NCBI RefSeq assembly: GCF_000005505.3
Contig: NC_016132.3
Coordinates: 248,001 to 312,000 of the forward strand
Direction of reading: 5' to 3'
DNA length: 64,000 nt
DNA from: Brachypodium distachyon
Taxonomy: Eukaryota; Streptophyta; Magnoliopsida; Poales; Poaceae
Under the pieces are notes generated by a model. That model had not been told where the DNA came from. It made no database searches and saw nothing but the letters and a program-made list of their open reading frames with translations. Shown here in pieces: positions 11,317 through 22,097 of the stretch. The position numbers and the translations under genes are program-made. Every line of letters starts with the position of its first letter. The stretch's first letter is position 1.

Positions 11317-11675
11317 ACCATCGGTAAAGGTTTTCTATGTTTTTGGGTTTCCAGTGTACAATGCCATTGTATGATAACAAAATGTTTCTTTGCCATAGTT
11401 GTTGTAGCGAAGAACCAAAAAGGCATTGTGTTGCATTCTATCCAGAGTGTCTTACCTAATCTGGCAGAAAGGTTTTCCAGTTTGCTCCATTGTTTCCCTT
11501 CCTCCATTTTGCACATGAATGGTCTAATACTATGTTGCCGTGTGGGGTGTAGCTCCTTGGAGAAGATTAGGAGGACAATGGATGGTGCTGACAAGTGAGG
11601 AGATCTGCTAGGTGCTAGCATTGTCTTGAGGTAGCTAAGCATACTGCTTTCAGGAATATTCCTTGTATCTAGATC

Positions 11676-11681
11676 AATAAA
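11676..11681 (+). promoter_or_regulatory. Possible AATAAA polyadenylation signal
   Basis: AATAAA lies in AT-rich sequence about 360 bases after the UGA at 11316, a plausible near-upstream element for the mRNA of the gene starting at 9236. Confidence 0.4.
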
Positions 11682-12748
11682 GTTGCAAAGATAGAATGCG
11701 CAATGTCCAGCTGATTATGAGTTTGTACACTCATCTTGTTTTTCTAAACTGTGTTTGACCCTTTATGCTGCATGGGTTCTGCATCAGTATCAGGTTACTA
11801 ACAGCGTGATCATTGTGCATTCTCCAGGTGATGGGAACGACTGCTGCAGTTCTCTCTGAGTTTGCCGCATCGCATCAAAATGTCGTCGGCGCTGTTTATA
11901 TGTTATCTGAAATAACATGTTGATTGTGTGCCTTGGTCTAGACAAGTTTCTGATGAAACTTGAATACCTGAGTCCAGAAATTCTAACTTCCCCTACTAGT
12001 AATATTTCAATTTCGCGGTACCTTGTGTTGCTGATCTATTTATACAACCAGCTTAGTCGTCATCACCACCTTTTTGTGCCTGGGGTGGTGTCGCGACCCA
12101 GCCTGGGACGACCTGGTGAGCTATTTTGCTTTGGCGAGTAACACGATTTTGCAAGTGCCTCAGCTGTTGCTTTCTCTAACCCACTGTCTATGATTCTAAG
12201 AATTTCTTCCGGCGTCTTTTGTTGTTGTCCTCGTCTCGCCACTGGATCCAAGAGAAAAAAAAATCAAGCACTATACAAAAGTCACCATTTTTATATGGTT
12301 ACGTGTATACTGCGTAGTAATTAGTAAAAGTTGACGAGAGCGCTTGGTGTGAAGTTTCCCGGGGATTGTTTCCAACGCGTGTTGTAGCTGAAAATCTCTG
12401 TGTTGGCCGTTGACGTGAGCCAGGCATAAGTCCATGGATCGTACGTACTAGTATCAGCTATGCCTATGGCTAGTTTAAGGCAGCACGATTGGGAGTTTCT
12501 GAGCAGCTTCCAAATCAAAATCGACCTTTTTTTTATTCCGTTTTAGAGGAAAGTTTTGGTCATGAAATTCTTTGTTTTTGGACTGGTGTGGTTAAAAAAA
12601 TGCTCCGGACGCCATTTGGTTTCGTGATCCATGTCAGCATCTCACTAGGCATCTACGGGAGGTCATGAAGGAAGCCGGCAGTCGAAAAGAAGCATGATAA
12701 GCGTTAGCGGAGGAAATGGGGGAGGAAAAGGGAACGTGTTTACATGTA

Positions 12749-12847
12749 CTCCCTCCCTCGGTTCCATATTCAGTGCAGACGCTTTTTAGATGTTGATACA
12801 TGTATGTTTGGACAAATTTGAGTCATTTTGGTATGAGACGGAGGGAG
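12749..12847. mobile_element. Stowaway-like MITE
   Basis: The left end CTCCCTCCCTCGGTTCC and right end GAGACGGAGGGAG form imperfect inverted repeats flanked by TA on both sides, with an element of about 99 bases. The terminal duplication CTCCCTCCCTC suggests drift or slippage at the left end. Confidence 0.72.
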
Positions 12848-14588
12848 TACCTGCGTGCGCTGATGACACTGTCAGCAGCATTAGCGATCCAAAACATGTG
12901 TTCATGCCGAAAAGAGGCAAAATAAGGAGAAAAGAAAAGGAGTAGGGTCTCTATTGCGTTGCGAGAGGGGGCCCTGGGAAGAAGTGCAATTAGCGTTGGC
13001 AGAAGAAGACAGGGATGGAGAGAATCTGATTGGGATCCATCCAATGGTGGGACGACACACCATAGATAAGCTAGGCTAGATACCCCAGGCAGCTGCTGCA
13101 CATGGCTGTTTGCAAGACGGTGACACCCTACCCCGTGTGCCTAGGCCGCATAGACCACCAGAAATACAATATCACCAGCAGGCTGCAGCCAATGTGGGTC
13201 TGTCCTGGGCTAGCTATCTGCAGGCAGTTGGTTTCTAGTGTACCGCACCATGTTTCGGTGGTTTAATTTACAAATGGCCGGCAGATTCAACGGAGTTTAT
13301 GTTATATATGTAGAGTCTGTAAGTGTTAATTTCCGGAGTACCATTTTCAGATATTCGATCGAATTAAAGTGTTTTTTTTCTTCCAGAAGCTGGAATTCGC
13401 GTCGTCTCTTGACGCATCCTAAACGGCAGGGGGGCTTGTTTCTTGAGAGAAGGTGAGCGAGTGAGTGCAAAAGGACACACATTACCGGCCGGCGTTTGGA
13501 ATCATCATCGTCATGCAGCAAGCAGCAATCGAATCATTCATGGGGCCGGCCGGCCAGTCTATCTGCTGCTGCCGCTGATTGCTGACAATTTGCACGGAAC
13601 ATACACATAGAAAAACCCATCGGCCACGTGCAAATTGTACGGCCAATCATTTCTCCGCCGAAAGACAAGAAAAATAAAAGAGCCAAGATAAAGTGCTGCG
13701 TCACTCACTCACTCATGGTGTGATCTTCTAGTAGTATTTTCTTGCCTTTTTTACTTCCTTCTCTTGTATTGCGCGCAGCACTGGGCTGCTAGTTTGTGTT
13801 GCGCCTTCAGAGCGGGCCGACTGATTTCGTCCTTGCGGCCTTGGTTAGGTTAAGCCTGTCGGGCCGGGACCGAACGGGCTTCTTCTACAGCCATCCAATC
13901 CTAACTGGGCCGGCCAGACGAGCCACAGCGCTAGAACGCAGAGACGGCGTCTAAATGCAAGCAAAACCTTGGATCGGCTCGCTGGAAACATTCTCATGGC
14001 CGAAAGCCTTGCGCAACCGTGTCGTTAATGAGACGGCAATTCATGACTGTCTTGGTTCTAAAACACAGACGTATTTCATTTTCGTTTTCTGCCCTAATCA
14101 ACTTGTAACTTATGTGACACAATCCTAACCATAACCGAATCCTTTGGAATACAAATATATTGTAAAATTCTAGCATGTCACGAGGAATGTATTATCATCA
14201 ATGGACTAATTAATTGTTGCTCAAAAGACAAATCGTGCTAGAGACAGAATCCAAAACAACCCAAACAAAGACCCTATTAATTTTTTTTTTGTCAAAGTCA
14301 CCACCAAAAATATGGCAAGCAAAAAAGAAAAAGGAAAAATCGGCCATCTTACATACACGAAACACGAGGAGGAGATCTTAACCCAAACAAAACCCAGATA
14401 AGCAGGCGTCGTGCAGAGAGAATCGCTACCACTAGCAACGGGTATATGCCCCCGGAAGCCGGAACCAAACCCAACCACGGTGGATTTGGATTGGAACGGA
14501 ACCCTCTCCGAAGAGCAGCAGCACACGAGCCTTCCTCAATCAATCCCCAGCTAGGCTAGGGTTTCCTTCCTTCCACCCTGCTCCTCCC

Positions 14589-16852
14589 ATGGACTCCGGC
14601 GGCGACTCCGGGGGCGGGGGCGGAGGAGGCGGAGCGGCGGCGGCGGCGGCGGCCAAGTGGCGGAGCGACGCGTCGCGGGCGTTCCAGTACTACCTGGACC
14701 GGTCGACCCCGCACGCGACGGGCCGGTGGGTGGGCACGCTCGCCGCGGCGGCGATCTACGCGCTCAGGGTCTACATGGTCCACGGCTTCTACATCGTCAG
14801 CTACGGCCTCGGGATCTACCTCCTCAACCTCCTCATCGGCTTCCTCTCCCCCATGGTCGACCCGGAGCTCGACCCCTCCGCCGCCGCCGACGGGCCCGCG
14901 CTACCCACCCGCGGCTCCGACGAGTTCAAGCCATTCATACGCCGCCTCCCCGAGTTCAAGTTCTGGTACCGTCCTTCCCCTCAACCCAACCCAACTCTTC
15001 CAGATCTCTCGCCGGATCTCCCAGATCTGTCTACTTCACTTCCATGCAGCGGCCGCGATCTCTCCCTAGTTCAGCCTCGCCTCGTCCAGATCGCCCCCGC
15101 GATCCTCAGCTCACGGGTCAGATCAGTTCGGCGAAAGCGAAATCTCTCCATGTCACCCGTGGCCTGATTTGATACTGCTAGTATTATTAGTCAACTACGT
15201 CATATCTCTATCTCGTAAATAAACGATCATATTTGCTTTTTTTTACATTTGTCAGCAAACCGTGGCATGTAACGAATCAAATTTTAGAGAGCTAGGCGCC
15301 TACTCGATTCATCCTGGTCTTATTGATCACGCCGAGAGTTCAGCTTCACATTGCTGCTATAGTACCCACAAATTTGTGGTCTTTTTGAACTTCATATATT
15401 TGGGGGCTCGGTTGCTACCCTTGCCATGGTCATTTATTTTCAAGTTTGGCTGCGAATGTTAGTTAGTCACAAGTTTCTTGTCAATAAGATTTAACTACTA
15501 GCTGCTAGTATCTTAATGGCTGTTCATCTATGGTGTGCACACCTTGTTATGTTCGCTGTCACTGTTTTACGGTAGCTCGAGTCGCAAGGAAATGCAAACA
15601 TTGCGTGGGGTAATGTTCGTGTAATGTAATTGTTGCGCTGTAAGAACCCGGGTCTAAATTTTGCATGCCCATGTTCCTAAGCTACTGTGGAAAATTTGTG
15701 CAGATGAAAACATTGACACAAGGGAAATAGGAACATAGCTCCCTTGTCTGCGGTTGTCTGTTCCCTGCTTCCATTGCAAAAGCAAACCAACTTGAGTGTG
15801 GTCCTACCCCAAACAGATCTCCAACAGATCATTGTACTCATTATAGGACTTTATATTTCTTTGGAATTATCCACCAGCAACCCAGCAGAGTCTTGAATCC
15901 TGCCAACTAGTGTCTCTGCCTCCTTGACTGCAGTTGAGTTATGTACCTAAATAAACCACTGAACATATACCCTCGTATATTTGGTGTTAGGACAAAATGA
16001 TGTGTGCTTATTTTGTTTAGGAAAAAAAATATTTTTGGTAATGTCTAACTGAATTAATTTAAGTCAATGGAATTTACAGTAGTGTTTTAGTAAGAGCACC
16101 CAATGATTCTTTGAGCTCATCATTGGTAGTCCATCAGACAGGTGGCATTCTTGAAGTTTACATGTTTTATGACGATATAATTTGAGTACTTCTATTTTGT
16201 TTCCATGAAACTGGTGTTAGCTCTTATCTTTCTTACAGAAAACCTGAAACTTCTTTTGGTAGCACGTATATTTAGGTACGGCACAGACGGTGGTTCTAAG
16301 TTAAGTATGTAATGCTTCTGTGGATTTAGATTCGCCGCAGAACACCGCATCAAAATACATGCTCATTTGTATGATGTTATGAGCCACTTCCTTTTTTAAA
16401 ATTATTATATCTAAAAATTGGGCTTGTTATTTTTAACCGGTATATCCATAATATTCATCTGCTTATGTTTCAGGTACGCAATCACAAAAGCTTTTGTTGT
16501 AGCTTTCGTGATGACTTTTTTCTCTGTATTCGATGTTCCGGTCTTCTGGCCTATACTTCTCTGCTACTGGATCGTCCTCTTCGTCCTGACAATGAAGCGC
16601 CAGATTCTGCATATGGTCAAGTACAAATATGTACCTTTCAATATCGGGAAGCAGGTTAGTGTTTGGTGTTAAATTTGTCAAGTTTTGTTTGTCCTTTGCT
16701 TGGACATATGCTTTAAGATCATTTATGCTTCCCATATCTTGTTTCTGTTTGTCATCAAATGCCATTTCATTCATGATAATCTGTTTCGATTATTTTGCCA
16801 GAAATATGGCGGGAAGAAGGGTGGCGCAAGCAGCAGTTCTTCAAAAGACTGA
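14589..16852 (+). CDS. RER1: RER1, ER-retrieval receptor
   Basis: Three exons, 14589-14965, 16474-16654 and 16802-16852, join in phase to 202 residues. RER1 is a four-span membrane protein of the early Golgi that returns escaped ER membrane proteins, such as Sec12, in COPI vesicles. Visible landmarks are the conserved [11 protein letters not shown] and RWVGT segment, hydrophobic segments [39 protein letters not shown] and [20 protein letters not shown], the family motif [18 protein letters not shown], and [17 protein letters not shown] near the end. The C terminus is Lys/Ser-rich, as expected for COPI interaction. The N terminus has a Gly run followed by an Ala run, common in grass first exons. 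Length is normal. Confidence 0.95.
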
Positions 16853-18833
16853 TTCCCAGCCTACCCTGGTGGGAAGAATGGAAGAGCGAGAAGATACAGT
16901 TGATGCTATTCCATGTGCTTAATACCAAGTGTAATACTCCATTCATATCTAGGGTTAGGAGGATGTTCAGTTATGTTTCTGACATGGGTTCACGGTTTAA
17001 TTTGATATTCGTGTTAGAGTGCTTCCTTCTGTCCGTGTATAGCGTGATTCTTTTATCTGACAGACGTTCGGTTGCTCGAAATGTTGCAGCAATAAGGGAT
17101 GCCGCAAAAATTCTTGGTCCTGCTCCTGGACTGGACGTGTTGTTTATGTATCATGACCAATCTTTTACCTGCTGAGCCAGTATGTGGAGCCACTAAATAT
17201 AGGGAATCCCCTAAATATATTGACGACGGCAGCTCCAGTTTATCATAGTTTGAACCATTGGCTCATCTCATCAGAGGGACTAGGGAATATAAAGATCGTT
17301 TTTAGCAGCGAATGTGAGTCTCATTGTAGTGTGTTGGTCCATCTTTCTCGGTGGAAGAGTTGATACTGAGTTACTGACATTGAATATTCCAGTATGGTTG
17401 CTGCGTCACAGTAATTGATACCGCGCTAAACAGCTTCTCTTTCCTAACACGTTTGAAAATCTTAGTATTGTTGCTGTGCCACAACGAAAAACCTTAGAAT
17501 TTTCAGGATGGATTTGGTCTGTGCTTACCAAAGATTGGCCGCTTTGTATCTGTTCTCCTGGGCATTAGATACCATACAGAGAATCTCTATGTTAAATTCT
17601 GTCGAGCAAACCGAATAAATAATGGCTGCAGTTTGAAAAACATATTGGATCGGTCTTGAAAAACAACCTTGAAACACAATCAGGTATAACTTTCATTCTG
17701 AATATGAATTTGTTAACTTCTCAACGGAAAGCCCAGCAACTTTTTTTAGGAAATCAGGGTTCTTCCTGGTGAATTTCACAGCAACATGGAGAGAAGGCGG
17801 TGAAGTTCACCCATGACGAATATCAACAGCACGAGGGACAGCAATTTGTTCAGTGGGAAAGATGAGTGGTCAGATTCAGAAGTATGAAGTTGGAATTACA
17901 GATGCCATGTCTGAGTGTATGATGCTATTAATGGATCTACCTTTGGTTAACTCATCAAAAATATGAAGCTGTAACTACAGGTGCTATTGTGTCCTCTTCC
18001 ACCACAAACACCGCTGCAGACATCAAGAATCATACAGGATCAATGCAGGTTGTACGCTCATATAACGACGGATCGCCTAGTAGCTGGAGAAGGATGTGTC
18101 CTTGCTTTTTGTGTTCCCATCACCTAAGACGGCTATCCTGTCGGACAAAGGACCAGCATCTATGGTTGTAACATCTAGGTTTCGGCGAATTCGTTGCAGC
18201 AGCTTAAGTGTGAGGTATCCCTTACACTTTGATCATACAGCCAAAGCCGACTTTACTAGTGTACAATGAGGCCCCTGGATTCGCGCTGTATGTCAGAACC
18301 GAACTCAGATAGCAGGAGCATCTGTACAACAACTCAGATTGCAGCTATCATCAAATAAGAAGGCAAAGTTGGAAATCTAACCTTGACACTGCCCGGTGCC
18401 TGCTGTGCCAATTCTCGTCTGCCCGGTGAGAACCAAAGCCAGCACCTTGCTGGCTTTAACTAGTCTCCCATGATCAAAACAAATATATCCCCTCCACTTG
18501 GACATGTTCTGCATTCCTAGTATTCTACACAGTTTTCAACTTTTCATAAGGGCTGATCTAAACTTATAACCCATATGAATAACCATACAATCTGAAGCAT
18601 CAGAACTCTGAAGGGACAATAAAAATGTAAATCTCATTCCAACAGTGGCATGGCATTTGATATGGATGTCACAAAAAATGTAAGTTTGGAGTATACAAGA
18701 GTGGTCAAAATACCCCAAACTCAGTTGTACAATAAAACCCAAAATACAACAGCAGATTCAACCTCAACGTACCAATCTTCAGAAAGCCTGATACGTTTTC
18801 AATCAGCATGGATTCTCCTAAGCCTAATCTCGA
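16853..18833. other. Intergenic, RER1 3' side to Lys-rich gene
   Basis: About 2 kb include the RER1 3' UTR and AT-rich DNA with only short, unconvincing ORFs. No MITE ends or RNA genes were recognised. The downstream flank of the minus-strand Lys-rich gene begins at the right edge. Confidence 0.55.
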
Positions 18834-19925
18834 TTACTTCCGCTGCTTCTTTTTGGTATGCTCTACTAGCTCTTTCTCGTTACCATCGTCGCCATCTCGC
18901 TCCCTCTTCTTTTTCCTCTTCTTTTCACTACCCAAATCACCATTCATAACAATTTCTTTCTTCTCTTCGTCGTCTTCTGCATGCTTCCTTTTCTTTCTTT
19001 TCTTCTCCTGGCTAGCCACTCCATGTTCAGCCAGGTCACCGTGAAATATTTGTTGCTCCGCCTCCTTCGCATCCATCACCTCCTCTTCCTCCTGCTTCAC
19101 GTGCCTTTTCTTCTTCTTGGCCTTCTTCTCACTTCCGACTCCTCCTTCCGACACCAAACCATGCAAGACATCATCAAGGGCCTTCCTGCTCTCCTCCGCA
19201 TTCACACCCCCTGATTCATCTTCCACTTTCACACGCTTCTCCTTCTTCTTCTCCTTCCTCGCCCTCTTTTCATCGTCGCCTCCTTCCGACACCAAACCTT
19301 GCGAGCCATCAAAAAGGGCCTTCCTGTTCACCTCCTGATTAACATCCCCTGATACATCTTCCTCTTTCACACGTATCTCTTTCCTCTCCTTCTTCTTCCT
19401 CTTCTCACTGCCAGGGCTTTGCAAACCTCTGTTAGCAGCAGCAGCAGCAGCAGCAGAGATTTCTGGTTCATCAACCTCCCCTAGCTTCTGACCCTTCATC
19501 TCCTCATCCTCTCTCGACCCCTTCCTCATACCGCTCTTCCTCTCACCGGCGGTTGCGGAGGCTCCCTGCTTCCTCTCGCTAGCCTCGCCGCCGCCGCCGC
19601 CCTCATGAGCGCCATCGGCGACGTCGCCTTGTGGCCTGCGGAGGCCGCGGCGGAAGATGTGGAGTTCGTTGGCGGCCTCGGCGACGGTGCGGAGGTAGGT
19701 GGCGGCGTCGGAGGAAGGGAGGTTGGTCGCGTTGAGTTCGGTGAAAACGGCGATGGCGCGCGTGGCCTTGGCGAGCGAACAGGGCGTGGAGGAGTGCACG
19801 GCGCCGGCGATCGCCCTCATCGCGGCCGCCGGGAAGCCTACTCGGGGGGGAAGTTGGTGAGTGAGTTCGAGGGTTAGGGTTTTAGGCGCAAGAAGGGGAA
19901 TTTTTACTCCGGTTTCCGGGGCCAT
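18834..19925 (-). CDS. Lys/Glu-rich, probably nuclear or nucleolar protein
   Basis: A single intronless frame of 363 residues starts at MAPETGVKIPLLAPKTLTLE (19925). An in-frame upstream ATG at 19952 would add nine residues, but the A-rich MAPET context is preferred. The first 110 residues are an ordered, mildly hydrophobic region (LTHQLPPRVGFPAAAMRAIAG, LRTVAEAANELHIFRRGLRR). The rest is low-complexity, with many basic blocks such as EKKRKKRKHAEDDEEKK and SEKKAKKKKRHVKQEEEE and an Ala run of about eight. These blocks look like nuclear or nucleolar localisation signals. Two tandem units share NRKAL/SRKAL and GLVSEGG segments. I do not recognise the family. The plus-strand ORFs over it are shadows. 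Confidence 0.75.
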   Translation of the reverse strand: MAPETGVKIPLLAPKTLTLELTHQLPPRVGFPAAAMRAIAGAVHSSTPCSLAKATRAIAVFTELNATNLPSSDAATYLRTVAEAANELHIFRRGLRRPQGDVADGAHEGGGGGEASERKQGASATAGERKSGMRKGSREDEEMKGQKLGEVDEPEISAAAAAAANRGLQSPGSEKRKKKERKEIRVKEEDVSGDVNQEVNRKALFDGSQGLVSEGGDDEKRARKEKKKEKRVKVEDESGGVNAEESRKALDDVLHGLVSEGGVGSEKKAKKKKRHVKQEEEEVMDAKEAEQQIFHGDLAEHGVASQEKKRKKRKHAEDDEEKKEIVMNGDLGSEKKRKKKRERDGDDGNEKELVEHTKKKQRK

Positions 19926-19934
19926 ATCGCCGGC

Positions 19935-19989
19935 TGGGCCGACTTGGTCCATCTAGACGGCCCAAATACTAGAAGCAAGGCAGGGCCCA
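19935..19989. promoter_or_regulatory. Site II-like motifs upstream of the Lys-rich gene
   Basis: TGGGCC/GGCCCA occurs three times (about 19935, 19959 and 19984), 10 to 65 bases upstream of the ATG at 19925. Clustered TGGGCY motifs near starts are typical of plant growth and ribosome-biogenesis genes, which fits a nucleolar-like protein. If the alternative ATG at 19952 were used, the first motif would lie inside the coding region. Confidence 0.4.
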
Positions 19990-20028
19990 AGAACAAATTT
20001 AATGAAAAAAGGCGTGGGTGCACTGCAA

Positions 20029-20238
20029 ACTCTATCTATGAACCAGAATCGAATATCTGAAACTTTTGGAGAAGGAGATGTAATTCAGATGCACTTCAAT
20101 AATTCAGCCACCATTTGTAGTTGACCACGGATTCTCAGTAGGAAAAAAAAACATGTCATTGAAAACGTTGACGCGAACTCTATCTATCATGATCCATGAA
20201 CGAGAATCTCGAAAATGTCTGAAATTTTTGGAGAAGTT
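20029..20238. repeat. Diverged direct repeat in the spacer
   Basis: A segment with ACTCTATCTAT, a GAATC motif and CTGAAACTTTTGGAGAAG (about 20029-20076) recurs at about 20176-20238 as ACTCTATCTAT, GAGAATC and CTGAAATTTTTGGAGAAG. The copies are about 150 bases apart and diverged. The spacer 19926-20375 otherwise holds the upstream region of the Lys-rich gene and the 3' flank of the next gene. Confidence 0.55.
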
Positions 20239-20375
20239 TCTGCATGGATTGTTGATGACCTTGCTCTTATTTGCATATATGTAATGTATACATCATTGCT
20301 GGCTCATATCGATCATGTACACGGCGCCACGTTCCTGGCATGCCATGACAATGGCGAAATAGTTTACATGCGCTC

Positions 20376-21461
20376 TCATTTCTTCGCGGCGGCGGCGGAA
20401 GCAGAAGCAGGCTTGTCGGCGGCGGCGGCGTGGCGCTGCTTGTCCTTGGAGGTGGACTTGGCGGAGAGCTTGAGGTGCACGCCGGGGTCGCCGCCGTTGC
20501 ACGAGCTCTGCAGCACCAGCGAGTTGTTGATCAGCTGCACGTTGCTGTTCACCAGCGCCGCCTGCTTCCCTTTGCCGGCCGCTCTCGCCGCCTTCCCGCC
20601 GTCGAGCCTGTGGCCGTGGCCGTCCTTGCCCTTGCCATCGGCGCCCTGCACCTTCATGGACGCGCCCTTGTTCTCGCCGGCCAGCGTGATCACGCTCGTC
20701 GTGGATCCATGCCCGTGGCCGGAGCCGGAGGAGGCGGCGGAAGCGGCGCCGGTGCTGGCCTTGCTCACCATGTCGGCCACTCCCGCCTTGATCTCCTTGT
20801 GCAGCAGCTTCCCGTGCTCCGCCGCCTTGCTCTCCTTGTGCTTCGAGTCGCCGTCCTCGCCGCCATGGCCATGGTGCTTCTTCTCCTTGTCCTTGTCTTT
20901 CTCTTTGCTCTTGCTCTCGTCCTTCTTCTCCTTGTCCTTGTCTTTGCTCTTGCTCTCATCTTTCTTCTCCTTCTCCTTCTTCTCGTGCGCTTTGTCTCCG
21001 GCGCCCTTGTGTTCCTTGAGCTCGGCCTGCGGCGGCAGGACGGTCTTCTCCGGCGGGAGGACGACGCCGACGTCCTTCTGCACGGGAGGAGGAGGAGGAG
21101 CCGCGGAGAGCGCGACCGGCTCGGTCGGCGTGGCCGTACCGGGGTTGGGAGACGGCGGCGGCACGGCTAGCAGCGGCGCTCTGACGGGCGCGAGCGGCGA
21201 GGGCCGGGACGACGACGAGCGGGGCACCTGAGGAGGAGAAGGAGGAGCGGCGACGCCTCTTGGGGATGGTGGACGCTGGTGGTGGGGAGACGGCGGCGGG
21301 CGGCGTGGCGGGGACGGAGCGGCGGGCGGGGACGGCGGGGAGACGCGCCTGGAGATCTGCGGGCGGACGGCGGGGGGGCGTGACGTCCGGGACGGCGGCG
21401 ACTGCGGGCCTCCGCTCCAGTACGGGAACCAGTACCTCGGCGGCGGGTCGCCGTCCGCCAT
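20376..21461 (-). CDS. Pro-rich protein with charged repeat and conserved C-terminal segment
   Basis: An intronless minus-strand frame of 361 residues starts at MADGDPPPRYWFPYWSGG. Residues up to about 130 are Pro/Ser/Arg-rich (for example RRPPPSPHHQRPPSP). A charged block follows with two near-copies of KDESKSKDKDKEKK and then a His/Gly patch. The C-terminal region has the ordered segments TTSVITLAGENKGASMKVQG and VNSNVQLINNSLVLQSSCNG, then DPGVHLKLS. From memory, similar INNS..SSC..DPGVHL segments end plant proteins annotated as hydroxyproline-rich, but there is no signal peptide here, so a wall location is doubtful. Function is unknown. Translation of the plus strand gives long but artefactual ORFs because the sequence is GC-rich. 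Confidence 0.78.
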   Translation of the reverse strand: MADGDPPPRYWFPYWSGGPQSPPSRTSRPPAVRPQISRRVSPPSPPAAPSPPRRPPPSPHHQRPPSPRGVAAPPSPPQVPRSSSSRPSPLAPVRAPLLAVPPPSPNPGTATPTEPVALSAAPPPPPVQKDVGVVLPPEKTVLPPQAELKEHKGAGDKAHEKKEKEKKDESKSKDKDKEKKDESKSKEKDKDKEKKHHGHGGEDGDSKHKESKAAEHGKLLHKEIKAGVADMVSKASTGAASAASSGSGHGHGSTTSVITLAGENKGASMKVQGADGKGKDGHGHRLDGGKAARAAGKGKQAALVNSNVQLINNSLVLQSSCNGGDPGVHLKLSAKSTSKDKQRHAAAADKPASASAAAAKK

Positions 21462-21609
21462 GGCCGGCTTTCGAGCTGTAGGAGTTCGATCGAGCGCGAT
21501 CCTCGAATGCCACGGAGAAGCTGAAATCAACAGCCCGGCTCTATCAAAATCGACGGGGATTTATCTGTATCTGGAGCTGATTTACAGAGCCATTGGGACG
21601 CTCTCTGGA

Positions 21610-21616
21610 TTTTATA
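21610..21616 (-). promoter_or_regulatory. TATA box of the Pro-rich protein gene
   Basis: TATAAAA on the minus strand lies about 150 bases upstream of the ATG at 21461, a suitable spacing for a leader of about 120 bases. Confidence 0.5.
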
Positions 21617-22015
21617 AGCCGCGGAGGCGATCATCGAGCGGCATGGCATCCGGTTCTGCGTGCACTCTTGGTTTGAGTTTGACATGGCGACTGCATTTGG
21701 AATCATTTAGCTTTGCTTTGCTCTGCTCCATGATTCCGTTCATTCCTTGCTCCTGTCCTGTCTCACGGGCTTGCCCTTTGTGCTTTGCTTCTGCGGCCGG
21801 GGATCGTTGCTTCTGGCCCCTTCCGGTGGAGGAGAAGGAGGACACGAAGATGGAATGCACGATGATAAAAAAGGCTGATGGGGATTGGCATCTCGAGCGC
21901 TTTATTCTGAATCTGTAGTAACATCTTCGCAAATGTATTTCTTGCTGGTTATAAAAGTCTACCCGCAACTCTGAATTGGTTTATTGAATCTAATATACAT
22001 ATCGGTGATATATTG

Positions 22016-22097
22016 CTCCCTCCGTCTAATAATCCTCGTCGTTGTTTTAGTACAAATTTGAACTAAAACAAGGACAAGAATTACGAGATGGAGGGAG
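22016..22097. mobile_element. Stowaway-like MITE
   Basis: The left end CTCCCTCCGTCTAATAATCC and right end AATTACGAGATGGAGGGAG form an imperfect inverted pair around a short AT-rich core, about 82 bases long. The right side has TA; the expected left TA reads TG, probably mutated. Confidence 0.7.

Larger units (their letters stand above)
11317..14588. other. Gene-poor intergenic region
   Basis: About 3.3 kb contain the 3' flank of the unknown gene, one Stowaway-like element at 12749-12847, GC-rich patches around 13500-13960 and the RER1 upstream region. A 62-codon minus-strand ORF at 12063-12251 was seen, but it has no partner exons I could identify. No gene is supported. Confidence 0.55.

Noticed and set aside
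12063..12251. 62-codon minus-strand ORF with TPEEILRIIDSGLEKATAEA
   Set aside because: The sequence is helix-like, but there are no partner exons, domain or promoter support; it may be a fragment.
12321..12518. 65-codon minus-strand ORF
   Set aside because: Isolated, no recognisable family, in gene-poor DNA.
16463..16774. 103-codon minus-strand ORF over RER1 exon 2
   Set aside because: Shadow of the RER1 coding exon.
20430..21170. 246-codon plus-strand ORF
   Set aside because: Another antisense frame of the same GC-rich gene with no domain.
20215..21231. 338-codon plus-strand ORF rich in Ser, Leu and Phe
   Set aside because: Antisense of the Pro-rich protein; composition is explained by reversed Lys/Glu/Pro codons.
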